Assembly (NCBI RefSeq): GCF_030816295.1
Contig: NZ_JAUSXV010000001.1
Location: forward strand, 3,534,001 to 3,598,000
Length of the DNA stretch: 64,000 bases
Reading direction: 5' to 3'
From: Microbacterium natoriense
GTDB taxonomy: Bacteria; Actinomycetota; Actinomycetes; Actinomycetales; Microbacteriaceae
Program-made: the position numbers and the translations under genes
The notes under the pieces: model-generated
The model's database searches: none
The model's input: the letters and a program-made list of their open reading frames with translations, nothing else
Told to the model about the DNA's origin: nothing
In this document: piece after piece, positions 53,199-63,783 of the stretch
How the letters are laid out: each line of letters starts with the position of its first letter
Position numbering within the stretch: position 1 is the stretch's first letter

Positions 53199-54352
53199 GG
53201 GGTCCTCCCGCTCGTGACAGTCACGAGCAAGCTCTCCAGGGCGAGCAGTGGTGCGACGTTGCGCTCCAGCGACTGGCGCGTCTCGGCAAGGTGATCAAGT
53301 ACGACAAGAGTACGGGTCTGCGACCAGGCATCGGCGAGCGAACTCAGCTCGGCGCGAAGCTCGCGGTTGATCAGATCTTCTGGGCGTCCGAACTGCAGCA
53401 TCACGACGTCGCGGAACATCGACTGCAGATCGGTGAGAACGCGGTCGATGCCGTCGCGCAGACTGCGCGTGGCCCGCTTCTTCTGATCATCTTCGAGAGC
53501 CGACAGCTGCGACCGCAGCGCGGGTGGCACGGCTTGGCCTTCGGCGACGCCGACCGTGCGCAGCAGAGATGCCCGCTCCGAGGCGTCGCGTTCGGCGGTG
53601 AGAGCCTTCGCGTCTTCGGTCGCGGCCTGGATGATCTGCCCCGCGACCTCGACGGCGTCGCCGACTCCGCGCACCCCGATGACGGAGCGGAGCGTCTGAT
53701 CCCGGCGACGGCGGGCCGCATCATCGGTCGCGAGCCGCTGCGCCATGCCGATGTGTCGTTGCGCGTGGCGCGCCGCCTGCTCGGCGACCTCCTCGTCGAC
53801 TCCCGTGCGCAGGCTGATCAGCCGCGCGACGTCGGCGACATCGGGCTCACGCAGTCGCAGCGAACGGACCCGCGAGCGGATGGTCGGGAGCAGATCGGCT
53901 TCGCTCGGAGCGCACAGGATCCACACGGTCTGCTCCGGCGGCTCTTCGAGGGCCTTCAGCAGCACGTTCGAGGTGCGCTCGACCATGCGGTCGGCGTCTT
54001 CCACGACGATCACGCGGTACCGGCCGGCTGAAGGAGCGAAATACGAGCGCTCGACGAGCGAGCGGGCCTCGGCGATCGTGATGATGACCTTGTCGGTGCG
54101 CAGCGCCGTGACGTCGGGATGAGTGCCCGCGAGCACCTGGCGCATCGCCGCTTCATCGTCCGGTCGATCGGCGACCAGCGCGGCCGCGAAGGCGTACGCG
54201 AGGGTCGACCGGCCCGACCCGGGAGGGCCTGTGATCAGCCACGCATGCGAGAGAGCCGCGGGATCGGATGCTGCGTCGCGCAGCGTCTCGACCGCGGCAT
54301 CCTGCCCCCAGACATCGCCCCACGGGAATGCGGCGGCGACGGTCTGGGTCAT
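53195..54352 (-). CDS. holB: DNA polymerase III subunit delta'
   Basis: A 385-residue clamp-loader subunit of the AAA+ type. It has GPPGSGRSTLAYAFAAAL (P-loop-like) and EDADRMVERTSNVLLKALEE, the delta' counterpart of Walker B/sensor. Together with gamma/tau and delta it loads the sliding clamp. The gene is 194 bp downstream of tmk, with an inverted repeat in the gap; tmk-holB order is common in bacteria. Confidence 0.94.
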   Translation of the reverse strand: MTQTVAAAFPWGDVWGQDAAVETLRDAASDPAALSHAWLITGPPGSGRSTLAYAFAAALVADRPDDEAAMRQVLAGTHPDVTALRTDKVIITIAEARSLVERSYFAPSAGRYRVIVVEDADRMVERTSNVLLKALEEPPEQTVWILCAPSEADLLPTIRSRVRSLRLREPDVADVARLISLRTGVDEEVAEQAARHAQRHIGMAQRLATDDAARRRRDQTLRSVIGVRGVGDAVEVAGQIIQAATEDAKALTAERDASERASLLRTVGVAEGQAVPPALRSQLSALEDDQKKRATRSLRDGIDRVLTDLQSMFRDVVMLQFGRPEDLINRELRAELSSLADAWSQTRTLVVLDHLAETRQSLERNVAPLLALESLLVTVTSGRTP

Positions 54353-54419
54353 GCACCCAGCGTAACCTGCGGGACGGACGTCGCCTCTCGCGGGAAGCTG
54401 CGCCCGTGCGGGCGTGGTC

Positions 54420-54493
54420 CGCCACCACGTTGCTGACGCGCCACCCCGCTTGCGACGTCGAGAACATGGTGGCGTGTGAAGAACGTGATGGCG
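54420..54493. repeat. Imperfect 26-bp inverted repeat in the tmk-holB gap
   Basis: Left arm 54420-54445, right arm 54468-54493, 21 of 26 positions complementary, 22-nt loop. Each arm also contains CGCCACC or its near copies twice (CGCCACC-ACGTTGCTGACG-CGCCACC). It is probably a hairpin in the tmk-holB transcript. The rest of 54353-54546 shows nothing else. Confidence 0.45.
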
Positions 54494-54546
54494 TGCCGAA
54501 ACAGCTGGCGGCCGGGACCGGGCGTTGCGACCCGCAGGCGCCCGTC

Positions 54547-55176
54547 TCAGCTCAGGAGCGCTTCGACCCGGGCTCTGATCGCGGCGGCGATGTCCTCGAC
54601 GGATGAGTCCGCGTCCAGCACGAGGAACCGCTCGGGTTCGGCGTCTGCAAGGGCGAGGTACGCGTCTCGGACGCGACCGTGGAACTCGGCCTTCTCGGCT
54701 TCGAGACGATCGAAGGGCTTATCGGCCGAGTCCAGTCGTTCGCGGGCCGCGGCAGGGTCGAGGTCGAGCAGCAGCGTCAGGTCGGGCAGCGCACCCTCTG
54801 CAGCCCAGAGCGACAAGTCGCGGATCTCGGTGCCGTCGAGCACGCGACCTGCTCCCTGGTACGCGACCGAGGAATCGAGGTAGCGATCCTGTAGCACGAT
54901 CTCGCCGCGTTCCAGCGCGGGGCGGACGACCGTCGCGACGTGGTGCGCGCGATCGGCCGCGTACAGCAGTGCTTCCGCTCGCGGTGCGATGTCGCCGCGG
55001 TGGTGCAGCACGATGTCGCGGATGAGCTGGCCGACCTCGGAGCCGCCGGGTTCACGCGTGCGGACGACGGTGCGTCCGGCATCCGTCAACCAGTCCGCGA
55101 GCAGGTTCGCCTGCGTCGTCTTCCCCGAGCCGTCTCCACCCTCGAGCGTGATCCACGAACCGCGGCTCGGCGTCAC
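54547..55176 (-). CDS. tmk: Thymidylate kinase
   Basis: A 209-residue enzyme that phosphorylates dTMP. P-loop LEGGDGSGKTTQANLLADWL (10-29), DR(Y/H) motif VLQDRYLDSSVAYQG and the LID region LLDLDPAAARERLDSADKPF. GTG start at 55176 overlaps the topA stop by 4 nt. Confidence 0.95.
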   Translation of the reverse strand: MTPSRGSWITLEGGDGSGKTTQANLLADWLTDAGRTVVRTREPGGSEVGQLIRDIVLHHRGDIAPRAEALLYAADRAHHVATVVRPALERGEIVLQDRYLDSSVAYQGAGRVLDGTEIRDLSLWAAEGALPDLTLLLDLDPAAARERLDSADKPFDRLEAEKAEFHGRVRDAYLALADAEPERFLVLDADSSVEDIAAAIRARVEALLS

Positions 55177-57986
55177 GAGCCGGCTTTCGCCGCAGCGTTG
55201 GCCGCACGCGTCGCTGCGGCCTTCTTGGCCGCCGCCGAGCGGGCCGCGGCCTTCTCGGCATCCGTCGGCGCCTTCTTCGCAGCCGCCTTCTTGGCGGGAG
55301 CCTTCTTCGCGGGAGCCTTCTTGGCTGCGGCGCCGCGCTTGGGGGCCGGCCCCTTCGCACGCTTGTCAGCCAGCATCTGCGCCGCGATCTCGAACGTGAT
55401 GTCGGTGACCTGCTGGCCCCGCGGGATCGTGACGTTCGTCTCGCCGTCGGTCACGTAGGCGCCGAAGCGCCCGTCGCGGATGCGGATCGGCTTGCCGCTC
55501 ACCGGGTCTGCCTCGAACTCGGCGAGCGCGCTCGACGCACGACGAGAGCCGGCGCCGTACTTCGGCTGCGCGTAGATCTCGAGGGCCTGTTCGACTGTGA
55601 CGTCGAAGATCTGGGACTCGCTCTCGAGGGAGCGGGAGTCGGTGCCCTTCTTCAGGTAGGGACCGTACCGGCCGTTCTGCGCGGTGATCTCCTCCCCCGA
55701 TTCGGGGTCCTTGCCGACGACCCGCGGCAGGCTGAGCAGTTGCAGCGCGGTCTCGAGGTCGATCGTGTCGACCGACATGGAGCGGAACAGCGAACCTGTT
55801 CGCGGCTTGGGGGCCGCTTCCTTCTTCGCGCCTCGCTTCGGCTTCGGGGCCTCGACGACCTCGCCCGTGGTCTCGTCGACAGCCGCGTCGTCGGAGACAG
55901 GGTCGTTCTCCTGCACATACGGCCCGAATCGGCCGTCCTTGACGACGATGATCTTGCCGTTCTCGGGGTTCTCGCCGAGCACGCGGTCGCCAGCGACCGG
56001 AGCATCGATGAGCTCCTGCGCCTTCTCGGCGGTGAGCTCGTCGGGAGCGAGGTCTTCGGGCACGTTGACGATGCGCGGCTTCTCGTCGGGCGCGTCGGGG
56101 TTGGCCACCTCGAGGTACGGCCCGTACTTGCCGAAGCGAAGGGTCGCGGTCTCGGTGATCGGCGTGGAGTTCAACGCCCTGGCGTCGATCTCTCCGAGGT
56201 TGTCGACGACCTGACGCAGCCCGACGTGTGAGTCGGATCCGTAGTAGAAGGACTTGAGCCATTCCACGCGCTTCTGCTCGCCTCGGGCGATCGCGTCGAG
56301 GTCGTCTTCGAGAGCGGCGGTGAAGTCGTAGTCGATGAGATCGGCGAAGTGCTCCTCGAGCAGACGTACGACACTGAAGGCCAGCCAGGTCGGCACGAGG
56401 GCCTGCCCGCGCTTGGTGGCGTAGCCGCGGTCGATGACGGTGCCGATGATGCTGGCGAACGTGGACGGACGGCCGATGCCGTGCTCTTCCAATGCCTTCA
56501 CCAGCGACGCCTCGGTGTAGCGGGGCTTCGGAGTCGTGCGGTGGCCCTTGGCCTCAGCATCCGACATCCGCAGCTCGTCGCCCACGGCGACGATGGGCAG
56601 CGACTGGTCGTCCGACGCGTCCTGCGAGTTGCGCTTCTCGTCACGTCCTTCTTCGTACGCCTCGAGGAAGCCCTTGAAGGTGTAGACGGTTCCGGATGCC
56701 GTGAACTCGACGTTCTGCCCGGCGGCGTCGACCGCGATCGTGACCGTCGTGGTCTCGTACTTCGCATCTGCCATCTGGCTGGCGACGGTGCGCTTCCAGA
56801 TCAGGTCGTAGAGACGCATCTCTTCACGATCGAGCTGGGAGGAGACGGATGCTGGGGTGCGGAACTTCTCGCCCGACGGACGGATCGCCTCGTGGGCCTC
56901 CTGCGCGTTCTTGCTCTTCGACTTGTAGACGCGCGGCTTGAGCGGCACCGCGCTGTCGCCGTACAGCGATACGGCCTGACTCCGCGCCGCCTGCACCGCT
57001 TGGGTGCTCAGCGCCGTGGAGTCGGTGCGCATATAAGTGATGTACCCCTTCTCGTAGAGGCGCTGGGCGACGCTCATCGCCTGCTTCGCGCTCATCGAGA
57101 GCTTGCGGCCTGCCTCCTGTTGCATCGTGGAGGTCGTGAACGGGGCGTAAGGGCTGCGCGTGCCGGGCTTCGCCTCGACCTTGGTGACCGTGCCGACGCC
57201 GGTCGCCTCGACGGCGTGCGCAAGGGCTGCCGCCTTCTTCTCGTCGAGGATGACGACGGCCTTCTTCAGCTTTCCGAGGTCGTCGAAGTCGGTGCCACGG
57301 GCCAGCTGTCCGCCGTCGACGCGCACCAGACGGACCTTGAAGGCGGAGGCCGATGACGCGAGAGCCTCGACGTCCCAGTACTCGGCCGAGACGAACGCCA
57401 TGCGCTCGCGCTCACGGTCGACGATCATGCGAGTGGCTGCAGACTGGACGCGTCCGGCGGAGAGGCCGGTCTTCACCTTGTACCAGAGAACCGGCGAGAC
57501 GTCCCAGCCGTAGAGACGGTCGAGGATGCGTCGGGTCTCCTGCGCGTCGACCAGGTCGATGTCGAGTTCGCGGGTGTTGCCGACCGCTGCCTGGATCGCG
57601 TCCTTGGTGATCTCATGGAAGACCATGCGCTTCACAGGGACCTTCGGCTTCAGCGTCTCGAGCAGGTGCCAGGCGATCGCCTCGCCTTCGCGGTCCTCAT
57701 CAGTGGCGAGCAGGAGCTCGTCGGCGCTCTTCAGTGCGCGCTTGAGCTCGGCGACGGTCTTGGTCTTGCGGTCGGAGACCACATAGTAAGGATCGAAGCC
57801 GTTCTCGACGTCGATCGAGTACTTCCCGTAGGCCTCCTTGTCGGCGGCCGGGATGTCCTTCTTGTCTGCGAGGTCGCGGATGTGCCCGACCGAGCTCAGC
57901 ACCTCGTAGCCGTCGCCGAGGTACCCCTGAATAGACCGCATCTTCGTCGGGGACTCGACGATGACGAGTTTCTTGCCTTGAGCCAA
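55173..57986 (-). CDS. topA: DNA topoisomerase I
   Basis: A 937-residue type IA topoisomerase. The Toprim domain starts GKKLVIVESPTKMRSIQGYL and has the acidic DEDREGEAIAWHLL. The catalytic Tyr is in KGYITYMRTDSTALS (about 325). The C-terminal half has four zinc-less topoisomerase repeats (GRFGPYVQ, GRYGPYLKKG and so on), and the tail is a Lys/Ala-rich actinobacterial extension important for processivity. TTG start at 57986 has AAAGGA 7 nt upstream; a farther codon at 58019 is less likely. Operon topA-tmk-holB. Confidence 0.95.
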   Translation of the reverse strand: MAQGKKLVIVESPTKMRSIQGYLGDGYEVLSSVGHIRDLADKKDIPAADKEAYGKYSIDVENGFDPYYVVSDRKTKTVAELKRALKSADELLLATDEDREGEAIAWHLLETLKPKVPVKRMVFHEITKDAIQAAVGNTRELDIDLVDAQETRRILDRLYGWDVSPVLWYKVKTGLSAGRVQSAATRMIVDRERERMAFVSAEYWDVEALASSASAFKVRLVRVDGGQLARGTDFDDLGKLKKAVVILDEKKAAALAHAVEATGVGTVTKVEAKPGTRSPYAPFTTSTMQQEAGRKLSMSAKQAMSVAQRLYEKGYITYMRTDSTALSTQAVQAARSQAVSLYGDSAVPLKPRVYKSKSKNAQEAHEAIRPSGEKFRTPASVSSQLDREEMRLYDLIWKRTVASQMADAKYETTTVTIAVDAAGQNVEFTASGTVYTFKGFLEAYEEGRDEKRNSQDASDDQSLPIVAVGDELRMSDAEAKGHRTTPKPRYTEASLVKALEEHGIGRPSTFASIIGTVIDRGYATKRGQALVPTWLAFSVVRLLEEHFADLIDYDFTAALEDDLDAIARGEQKRVEWLKSFYYGSDSHVGLRQVVDNLGEIDARALNSTPITETATLRFGKYGPYLEVANPDAPDEKPRIVNVPEDLAPDELTAEKAQELIDAPVAGDRVLGENPENGKIIVVKDGRFGPYVQENDPVSDDAAVDETTGEVVEAPKPKRGAKKEAAPKPRTGSLFRSMSVDTIDLETALQLLSLPRVVGKDPESGEEITAQNGRYGPYLKKGTDSRSLESESQIFDVTVEQALEIYAQPKYGAGSRRASSALAEFEADPVSGKPIRIRDGRFGAYVTDGETNVTIPRGQQVTDITFEIAAQMLADKRAKGPAPKRGAAAKKAPAKKAPAKKAAAKKAPTDAEKAAARSAAAKKAAATRAANAAAKAGS

Positions 57987-58064
57987 GGGTGCATCCTTTC
58001 TTCGAAGCACACCATACACACCACTGTGACGGGCCTGCCGCAGTGATCCGTGTACGAGCCGCCG

Positions 58065-58394
58065 TCAGTTCCCCTCGGGTGGCCCTGCTCGGGCTCGGGA
58101 GACGGCAGCCAGTCCAGCGTACGCCGCCTCGACCTGCACGGTCGCCACGAAGCCCTCGAGCACGCAGCCGGTGAGCGAGGCTCCTGAGGCAGCGGCGACC
58201 CTGGCGGCGAGCACGCAGGGGTCGTCAGATGCGGCGATCGCGCCGCTCGCGGCATCCGCCGCCGCCAGGGCCGCCGCATCCGCCGCACCGGCCGCGCGCT
58301 GTGCGGTGACGGCCGCTCCGCCGACCGCCGCGAGACCGATCGACAGCGCCCCGGCGACGACGAGGACTCCGGCGGCGAGCGCCGAGCCCGCCAT
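58065..58394 (-). CDS. Rv3654c-like TadE-neighbourhood protein
   Basis: A 109-residue protein beginning MAGSALAAGVLVVAGALSIG, one N-terminal helix like a prepilin, followed by an Ala-rich segment with CVLAARVAAASGASLTGCVL, whose two cysteines may pair. It corresponds to the Rv3654c-type proteins at the end of mycobacterial tad clusters. ATG 58394 shares one base with the preceding stop (TGATG). Confidence 0.75.
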   Translation of the reverse strand: MAGSALAAGVLVVAGALSIGLAAVGGAAVTAQRAAGAADAAALAAADAASGAIAASDDPCVLAARVAAASGASLTGCVLEGFVATVQVEAAYAGLAAVSRARAGPPEGN

Positions 58395-58741
58395 CAGAGT
58401 CCTCCGCTGAGCGCGCAGCTCGACGCTCGCATCGGCAGCGTGAGGAGCCCGCCGATCGCGATGTCGACGCTCGCAGTGACGCAAACCAGATCGCCCTCGC
58501 TACGGCTGCTGAGGCCCGCACCGGGCACCGCTGCCGCGACCACTCCCGATGCGGCATCCGCCCCCTCCCCTCGTCCGAGGAGGCGCGCGGCGTCTGCCGC
58601 TGCGTCTTGCAGCGATACCTGGCGCGAGGCCGCGCCGAGGGCGCCCGCGCCGAGCAGGAGCGTGAGGACGACGGCGGGCAGCGCGAGCGCGAGCTCGGCC
58701 GCGACCGATCCTCTGTCGCACCCGACGCGACGGCGCATCAT
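58394..58741 (-). CDS. TadE-family minor pilin
   Basis: A 115-residue pseudopilin-like protein. After a short basic N-terminus comes the pilin motif RGSVAAELALALPAVVLTLL, with the conserved Glu of TadE proteins, then a small globular domain with two cysteines. Part of the tad cluster; overlaps the DUF4244 gene by 4 nt. Confidence 0.8.
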   Translation of the reverse strand: MMRRRVGCDRGSVAAELALALPAVVLTLLLGAGALGAASRQVSLQDAAADAARLLGRGEGADAASGVVAAAVPGAGLSSRSEGDLVCVTASVDIAIGGLLTLPMRASSCALSGGL

Positions 58742-58935
58742 GAGACCGTGAGAGCCCGGCGCACCATGTCGGTGAGGATGCCTCGCACCTCGTCGGAGCG
58801 CAGGACGAAGACGAGGGCGCCTGCGAAGGCCACTGCCGCCATGGTCGTGATGACGTACTCGGCGGTCGCTGCCCCGGTGTCGTCTCCGAACAGCTGTGCG
58901 GCACGACGGCGGGTGAGGGTGGGGATGGTGTTCAT
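58738..58935 (-). CDS. DUF4244 small pilin (Flp-like)
   Basis: A 65-residue protein with GDDTGAATAEYVITTMAAVA, the Flp-type pilin helix with the conserved Glu-Tyr after the processing site, and a second hydrophobic stretch (FAGALVFVL). It is the best candidate for the major pilin of this tad cluster. Its start is ATG 58935, and the frame continues left only as antisense to the next gene. Confidence 0.85.
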   Translation of the reverse strand: MNTIPTLTRRRAAQLFGDDTGAATAEYVITTMAAVAFAGALVFVLRSDEVRGILTDMVRRALTVS

Positions 58936-58973
58936 GGTCGTTCCTTCTTTCTTAGGTGGGTGGTTCCGGTCGG

Positions 58974-59870
58974 TTACAGCGGGAGGGAGGTGGAGGTGAT
59001 CACACTGAGGAGCAGCGGAGCCACGCCGAGCAGCATGAAGGCCGGCAGCGTGCACACGCCCAACGGGATCAGCAGGCGAGTCGAGAGAGCTGCGGCCCGC
59101 ATCCGTCCGGCGATGCGAGCTGCGTGCCGATCTTGGGCGGCCGATGCGCGCAGCAGCTCGCCCGCGGGAACACCGGCGGCACGAGACAGCTCGAGCACGG
59201 TGTCGATGCGCTCTCGTCCGCCGTGCCGCGACGCCGGGCTCTCGGCGACCAGGCGCAGCGCGCGCTCGACCGAGGCCCCGCCGGCCAGCGCCACCGCGAC
59301 CAGCTCGGCCTGCATGCCCGGAGTGCCGGGGGCGGGCTTCGCGCGATCGAGCAGCCTCTTCGTCCACATCCGCGCGGCGAGCATGAGCAGGAGTCCCAGC
59401 ACCACGCATACGGCGCCGATCGGGTTGCCCACGATCACGCTGATCGTGTCGAACCCGAGTGCGAACCCGAGCAGGAGCCCGGCGAACGGCATCAGCAGCA
59501 GAAGCCGCGCGGTACCCGCAGGCTCCGCCAGCGCGATGCGCACATCGTCGGCGGCCGAGGCCGCGTCGCGCAGCGTTTCGGCGATCATGCGCAGCACCTC
59601 TGCGAGCGGCGCACCGACCGTCGTCGCGATCTCCCAGGCGGCGGCGAGATCGAGCCATGCTCCACCCTCGGCTTCGATCGCGGCCGTCAGCAGCATCCCC
59701 TCCTGCGCGCGGGAGACGACGGCTGCCGCATGGGCATCGCCGGTCTCGGCCAGGTGCTTCCAGGCGACGAGCGGCACCGCTCCGGCCTGAAGCAGCACAG
59801 CGAGGGTCTGCACGCTGGTCGCGGCATCCGCCGCCCCTTGGTCGACTGCGGCGCGACGACGCAGCCTCAC
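58974..59870 (-). CDS. Type II secretion F-domain protein (TadB/TadC)
   Basis: A 298-residue inner-membrane platform protein. T2SF-type domains: LAVLLQAGAVPLVAWKHLAE at the start and AVALAGGASVERALRLVAES in the second half, with helices LLLLMPFAGLLLGFALGFDT, PIGAVCVVLGLLLMLAARMW and LLIPLGVCTLPAFMLLGVAP. GTG start at 59870, overlapping the tadA stop (GTGA). It seems to combine TadB and TadC in one chain. Confidence 0.85.
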   Translation of the reverse strand: MRLRRRAAVDQGAADAATSVQTLAVLLQAGAVPLVAWKHLAETGDAHAAAVVSRAQEGMLLTAAIEAEGGAWLDLAAAWEIATTVGAPLAEVLRMIAETLRDAASAADDVRIALAEPAGTARLLLLMPFAGLLLGFALGFDTISVIVGNPIGAVCVVLGLLLMLAARMWTKRLLDRAKPAPGTPGMQAELVAVALAGGASVERALRLVAESPASRHGGRERIDTVLELSRAAGVPAGELLRASAAQDRHAARIAGRMRAAALSTRLLIPLGVCTLPAFMLLGVAPLLLSVITSTSLPL

Positions 59871-60868
59871 CACGGCTGCACCTCTTCGATGCCGAGCCGG
59901 TCTCCGACCAGGGTGAACCGCCCCGCCTGGGCGATGCGGCGCGTGCCACCGGGTGCCCGCGCCAGGTGCAGCACGATCGTGAACGCGCTGACCACCTGCC
60001 GGGCGAGAGCCGTCGCGTCCATCGCGGCGAGCGCACCGAGCGCTTCGAGCCGGGCTGGCACGTCGAGCAGACCGCTGGCATGGAGCGTGCCGGCTCCCCC
60101 GTCGTGTCCGGTGTTCAGAGCGGTCAGGAGTTCGCGCACCTCTTCGCCCCGGCACTCGCCGACGATCAGCCGGTCGGGCCTCATGCGCAGAGATTCGCGG
60201 ACGAGCCGCGCGAGGCTGATCCCTCCGGCGCCCTCGAGGTTGGCCTGTCGCGCCTCCAGCGCCACGTGGTGGGGATGGCGCGGTCTCAGCTCGGCGACAT
60301 CTTCGATCGTGACGATCCGCTCCGCCGTCGGCGCCTCGGACAGCAGCGCCGACAGCAGGGTGGTCTTGCCCGTACCGGTCCCTCCGGTGATCAGGATGTT
60401 CGCCCTCTCGCCGACCAGCTGCAGGAGCCACGCCTGCTGTCGAGCGTCGAACGCGCCCAGCGCGGCGAGCGCGTCGAGATCGGCCGCGCGCACCCTCGGG
60501 ATGCGGATCGACAGCGCGGTGCCGGAGGTCGACACCGGCGCCAGCACGGCGTGCACGCGGATGCCCGACTCGAGCCGTACGTCGACGCACGGAGCCTGAT
60601 CATCGAGGTGCCGCCCGCCGAGTCCCACGAGCGCGACGGCGAGATCGCGCACCTCGCGCTCTGATGCCGCCCAGTCGGTCACCGCTTCGGCACCGTGGCC
60701 GCGGTCGATGAACAGACCGGCGGCGCCGTTCACGAAGATGTCCGTCACCTCGTCGTCTGCGCAGTGCACGGCGAGCGGGCCGAACGCGGGATCGACGGTG
60801 AGCGGTGCGTTCGTCTGGGCGAGGTCAGGGCCTTGCCCTCGAGGTCGGATGACGAAGGACTCGGGCAT
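59867..60868 (-). CDS. tadA: Tad pilus assembly ATPase TadA/CpaF
   Basis: A 333-residue secretion ATPase, shorter than usual TadA. Walker A ITGGTGTGKTTLLSALLSEA, Asp box IVTIEDVAELRP, Walker B RPDRLIVGECRGEEVRELL, and His box GHDGGAGTLHASG. First gene of the cluster tadA-tadBC-DUF4244-tadE-Rv3654c type. No prepilin peptidase is in the window. ATG 60868. Confidence 0.9.
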   Translation of the reverse strand: MPESFVIRPRGQGPDLAQTNAPLTVDPAFGPLAVHCADDEVTDIFVNGAAGLFIDRGHGAEAVTDWAASEREVRDLAVALVGLGGRHLDDQAPCVDVRLESGIRVHAVLAPVSTSGTALSIRIPRVRAADLDALAALGAFDARQQAWLLQLVGERANILITGGTGTGKTTLLSALLSEAPTAERIVTIEDVAELRPRHPHHVALEARQANLEGAGGISLARLVRESLRMRPDRLIVGECRGEEVRELLTALNTGHDGGAGTLHASGLLDVPARLEALGALAAMDATALARQVVSAFTIVLHLARAPGGTRRIAQAGRFTLVGDRLGIEEVQPW

Positions 60869-61254
60869 GCCCTGACGGTAGGCGGATGGACTCTCACGGC
60901 GTCAGGAGATCGGCCGCGAATCCCCCAACGTGTGCACAACTTCTCATCGAGACCGATTGTGCAGGCCGAGCCCGGGGACCGCTCCCACATGGAGAAGGGC
61001 GGCACCTCGCGGGGGGAACGAGATGCCGCCCACGGCGGCTGCCGATCGGGGGAATCGGGCGCGCCAAGGCCGGAATGAGAATTCGGCTGTGGTCGAGTGT
61101 ACGCAAGGCGACCGTCCTGACAAAACCCACAGCACTACCTACTTTCGGCAGTATGCGACTCCCGCGCCCGAGACTAGATTGGCGCCTGCCGGGGCCCGAT
61201 CTCCTCGTGGTCCGGCGCGCACGACACCCCATCGCCGCAAAGGAGCGCCTGCCG
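60869..61254. other. Divergent intergenic region between tadA and acs
   Basis: 386 bp without a convincing gene. It contains an 8-bp stem GGGCGGCA/TGCCGCCC (60997-61031) with a 19-nt loop, and a possible -10 box TAGATT (about 61175) in front of acs, without a clear -35. Frames open across it are antisense or lack a ribosome-binding site. Confidence 0.4.
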
Positions 61255-63222
<1,968 letters not shown>

Positions 63223-63265
63223 CCGCCACCGCTCGACCACCGGTCGTCGAGCGAGCGAAGCGAGA

Positions 63266-63303
63266 CGAAACGCCTCATGTTCCGTAGAACATGAGGCGTT
63301 TCG
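63266..63303. terminator. Bidirectional terminator behind acs
   Basis: Perfect 17-bp stem with 4-nt loop (63266-63282 with 63287-63303), between acs and the leftward RidA gene. The sequence just before it, CGAGCGAGCGAAGCGAGAC, is an imperfect repeat in itself. Confidence 0.85.
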
Positions 63304-63321
63304 TCTGGATCTCGGATGCCG

Positions 63322-63783
63322 TCAGGCGAGGATGAAGGTGACCTCGACCTCGACCGGGCTGTCGAGCGGCAGCACGGGAACGCCGACGGCCGCACGCGCG
63401 TGCCGACCGGCGTCGCCGAAGATCTCGCCGAGCACGGTGCTGGCGCCGTTGATGACGCCGGGCTGGCCGGTGAAGTCGGGAGTGGACGCCACGAAGCCGC
63501 CGACGCGAAGCACACCGGCGATGCGATCGAGGCCTCCGGCGGCATCTGCGGCGGCGGCGAGGGCGTTCAGCGCACAGGTGCGAGCGTAGAGATTCGCGTC
63601 TTCTGCGGAGACTTCGGCGCCGACCTTGCCGGTGGTCGGCAATGATCCACCGGAGAACGGGAGCTGTCCCGAGGTGTAGACGAGGTCGCCGTGGACGACC
63701 GCGGGAACGTAGGCCGCGACGGGCGCCGCGACGGCGGGCAGCTCGATGCCGAGCTCGGCGAGACGATCGGAGATGGTGGTCAT
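63322..63783 (-). CDS. RidA family protein (reactive imine deaminase-like)
   Basis: A 153-residue protein with the RidA/YjgF fold. Start MTTISDRLAELGIELP, then VYTSGQLPFSGG and CALNALAAAADAAGG in the middle. The Arg of active RidA proteins is expected in the segment GVLRVGGFVAS. It belongs to the longer RidA subgroup with VEVEVTFILA at the end. Overlaps the next gene by 4 nt. Confidence 0.85.
   Translation of the reverse strand: MTTISDRLAELGIELPAVAAPVAAYVPAVVHGDLVYTSGQLPFSGGSLPTTGKVGAEVSAEDANLYARTCALNALAAAADAAGGLDRIAGVLRVGGFVASTPDFTGQPGVINGASTVLGEIFGDAGRHARAAVGVPVLPLDSPVEVEVTFILA

Noticed and set aside
60886-61254. N-terminal extension of acetyl-CoA synthetase
   Set aside because: The family start and AAAGGAG fit ATG 61255; the upstream part has no homology.
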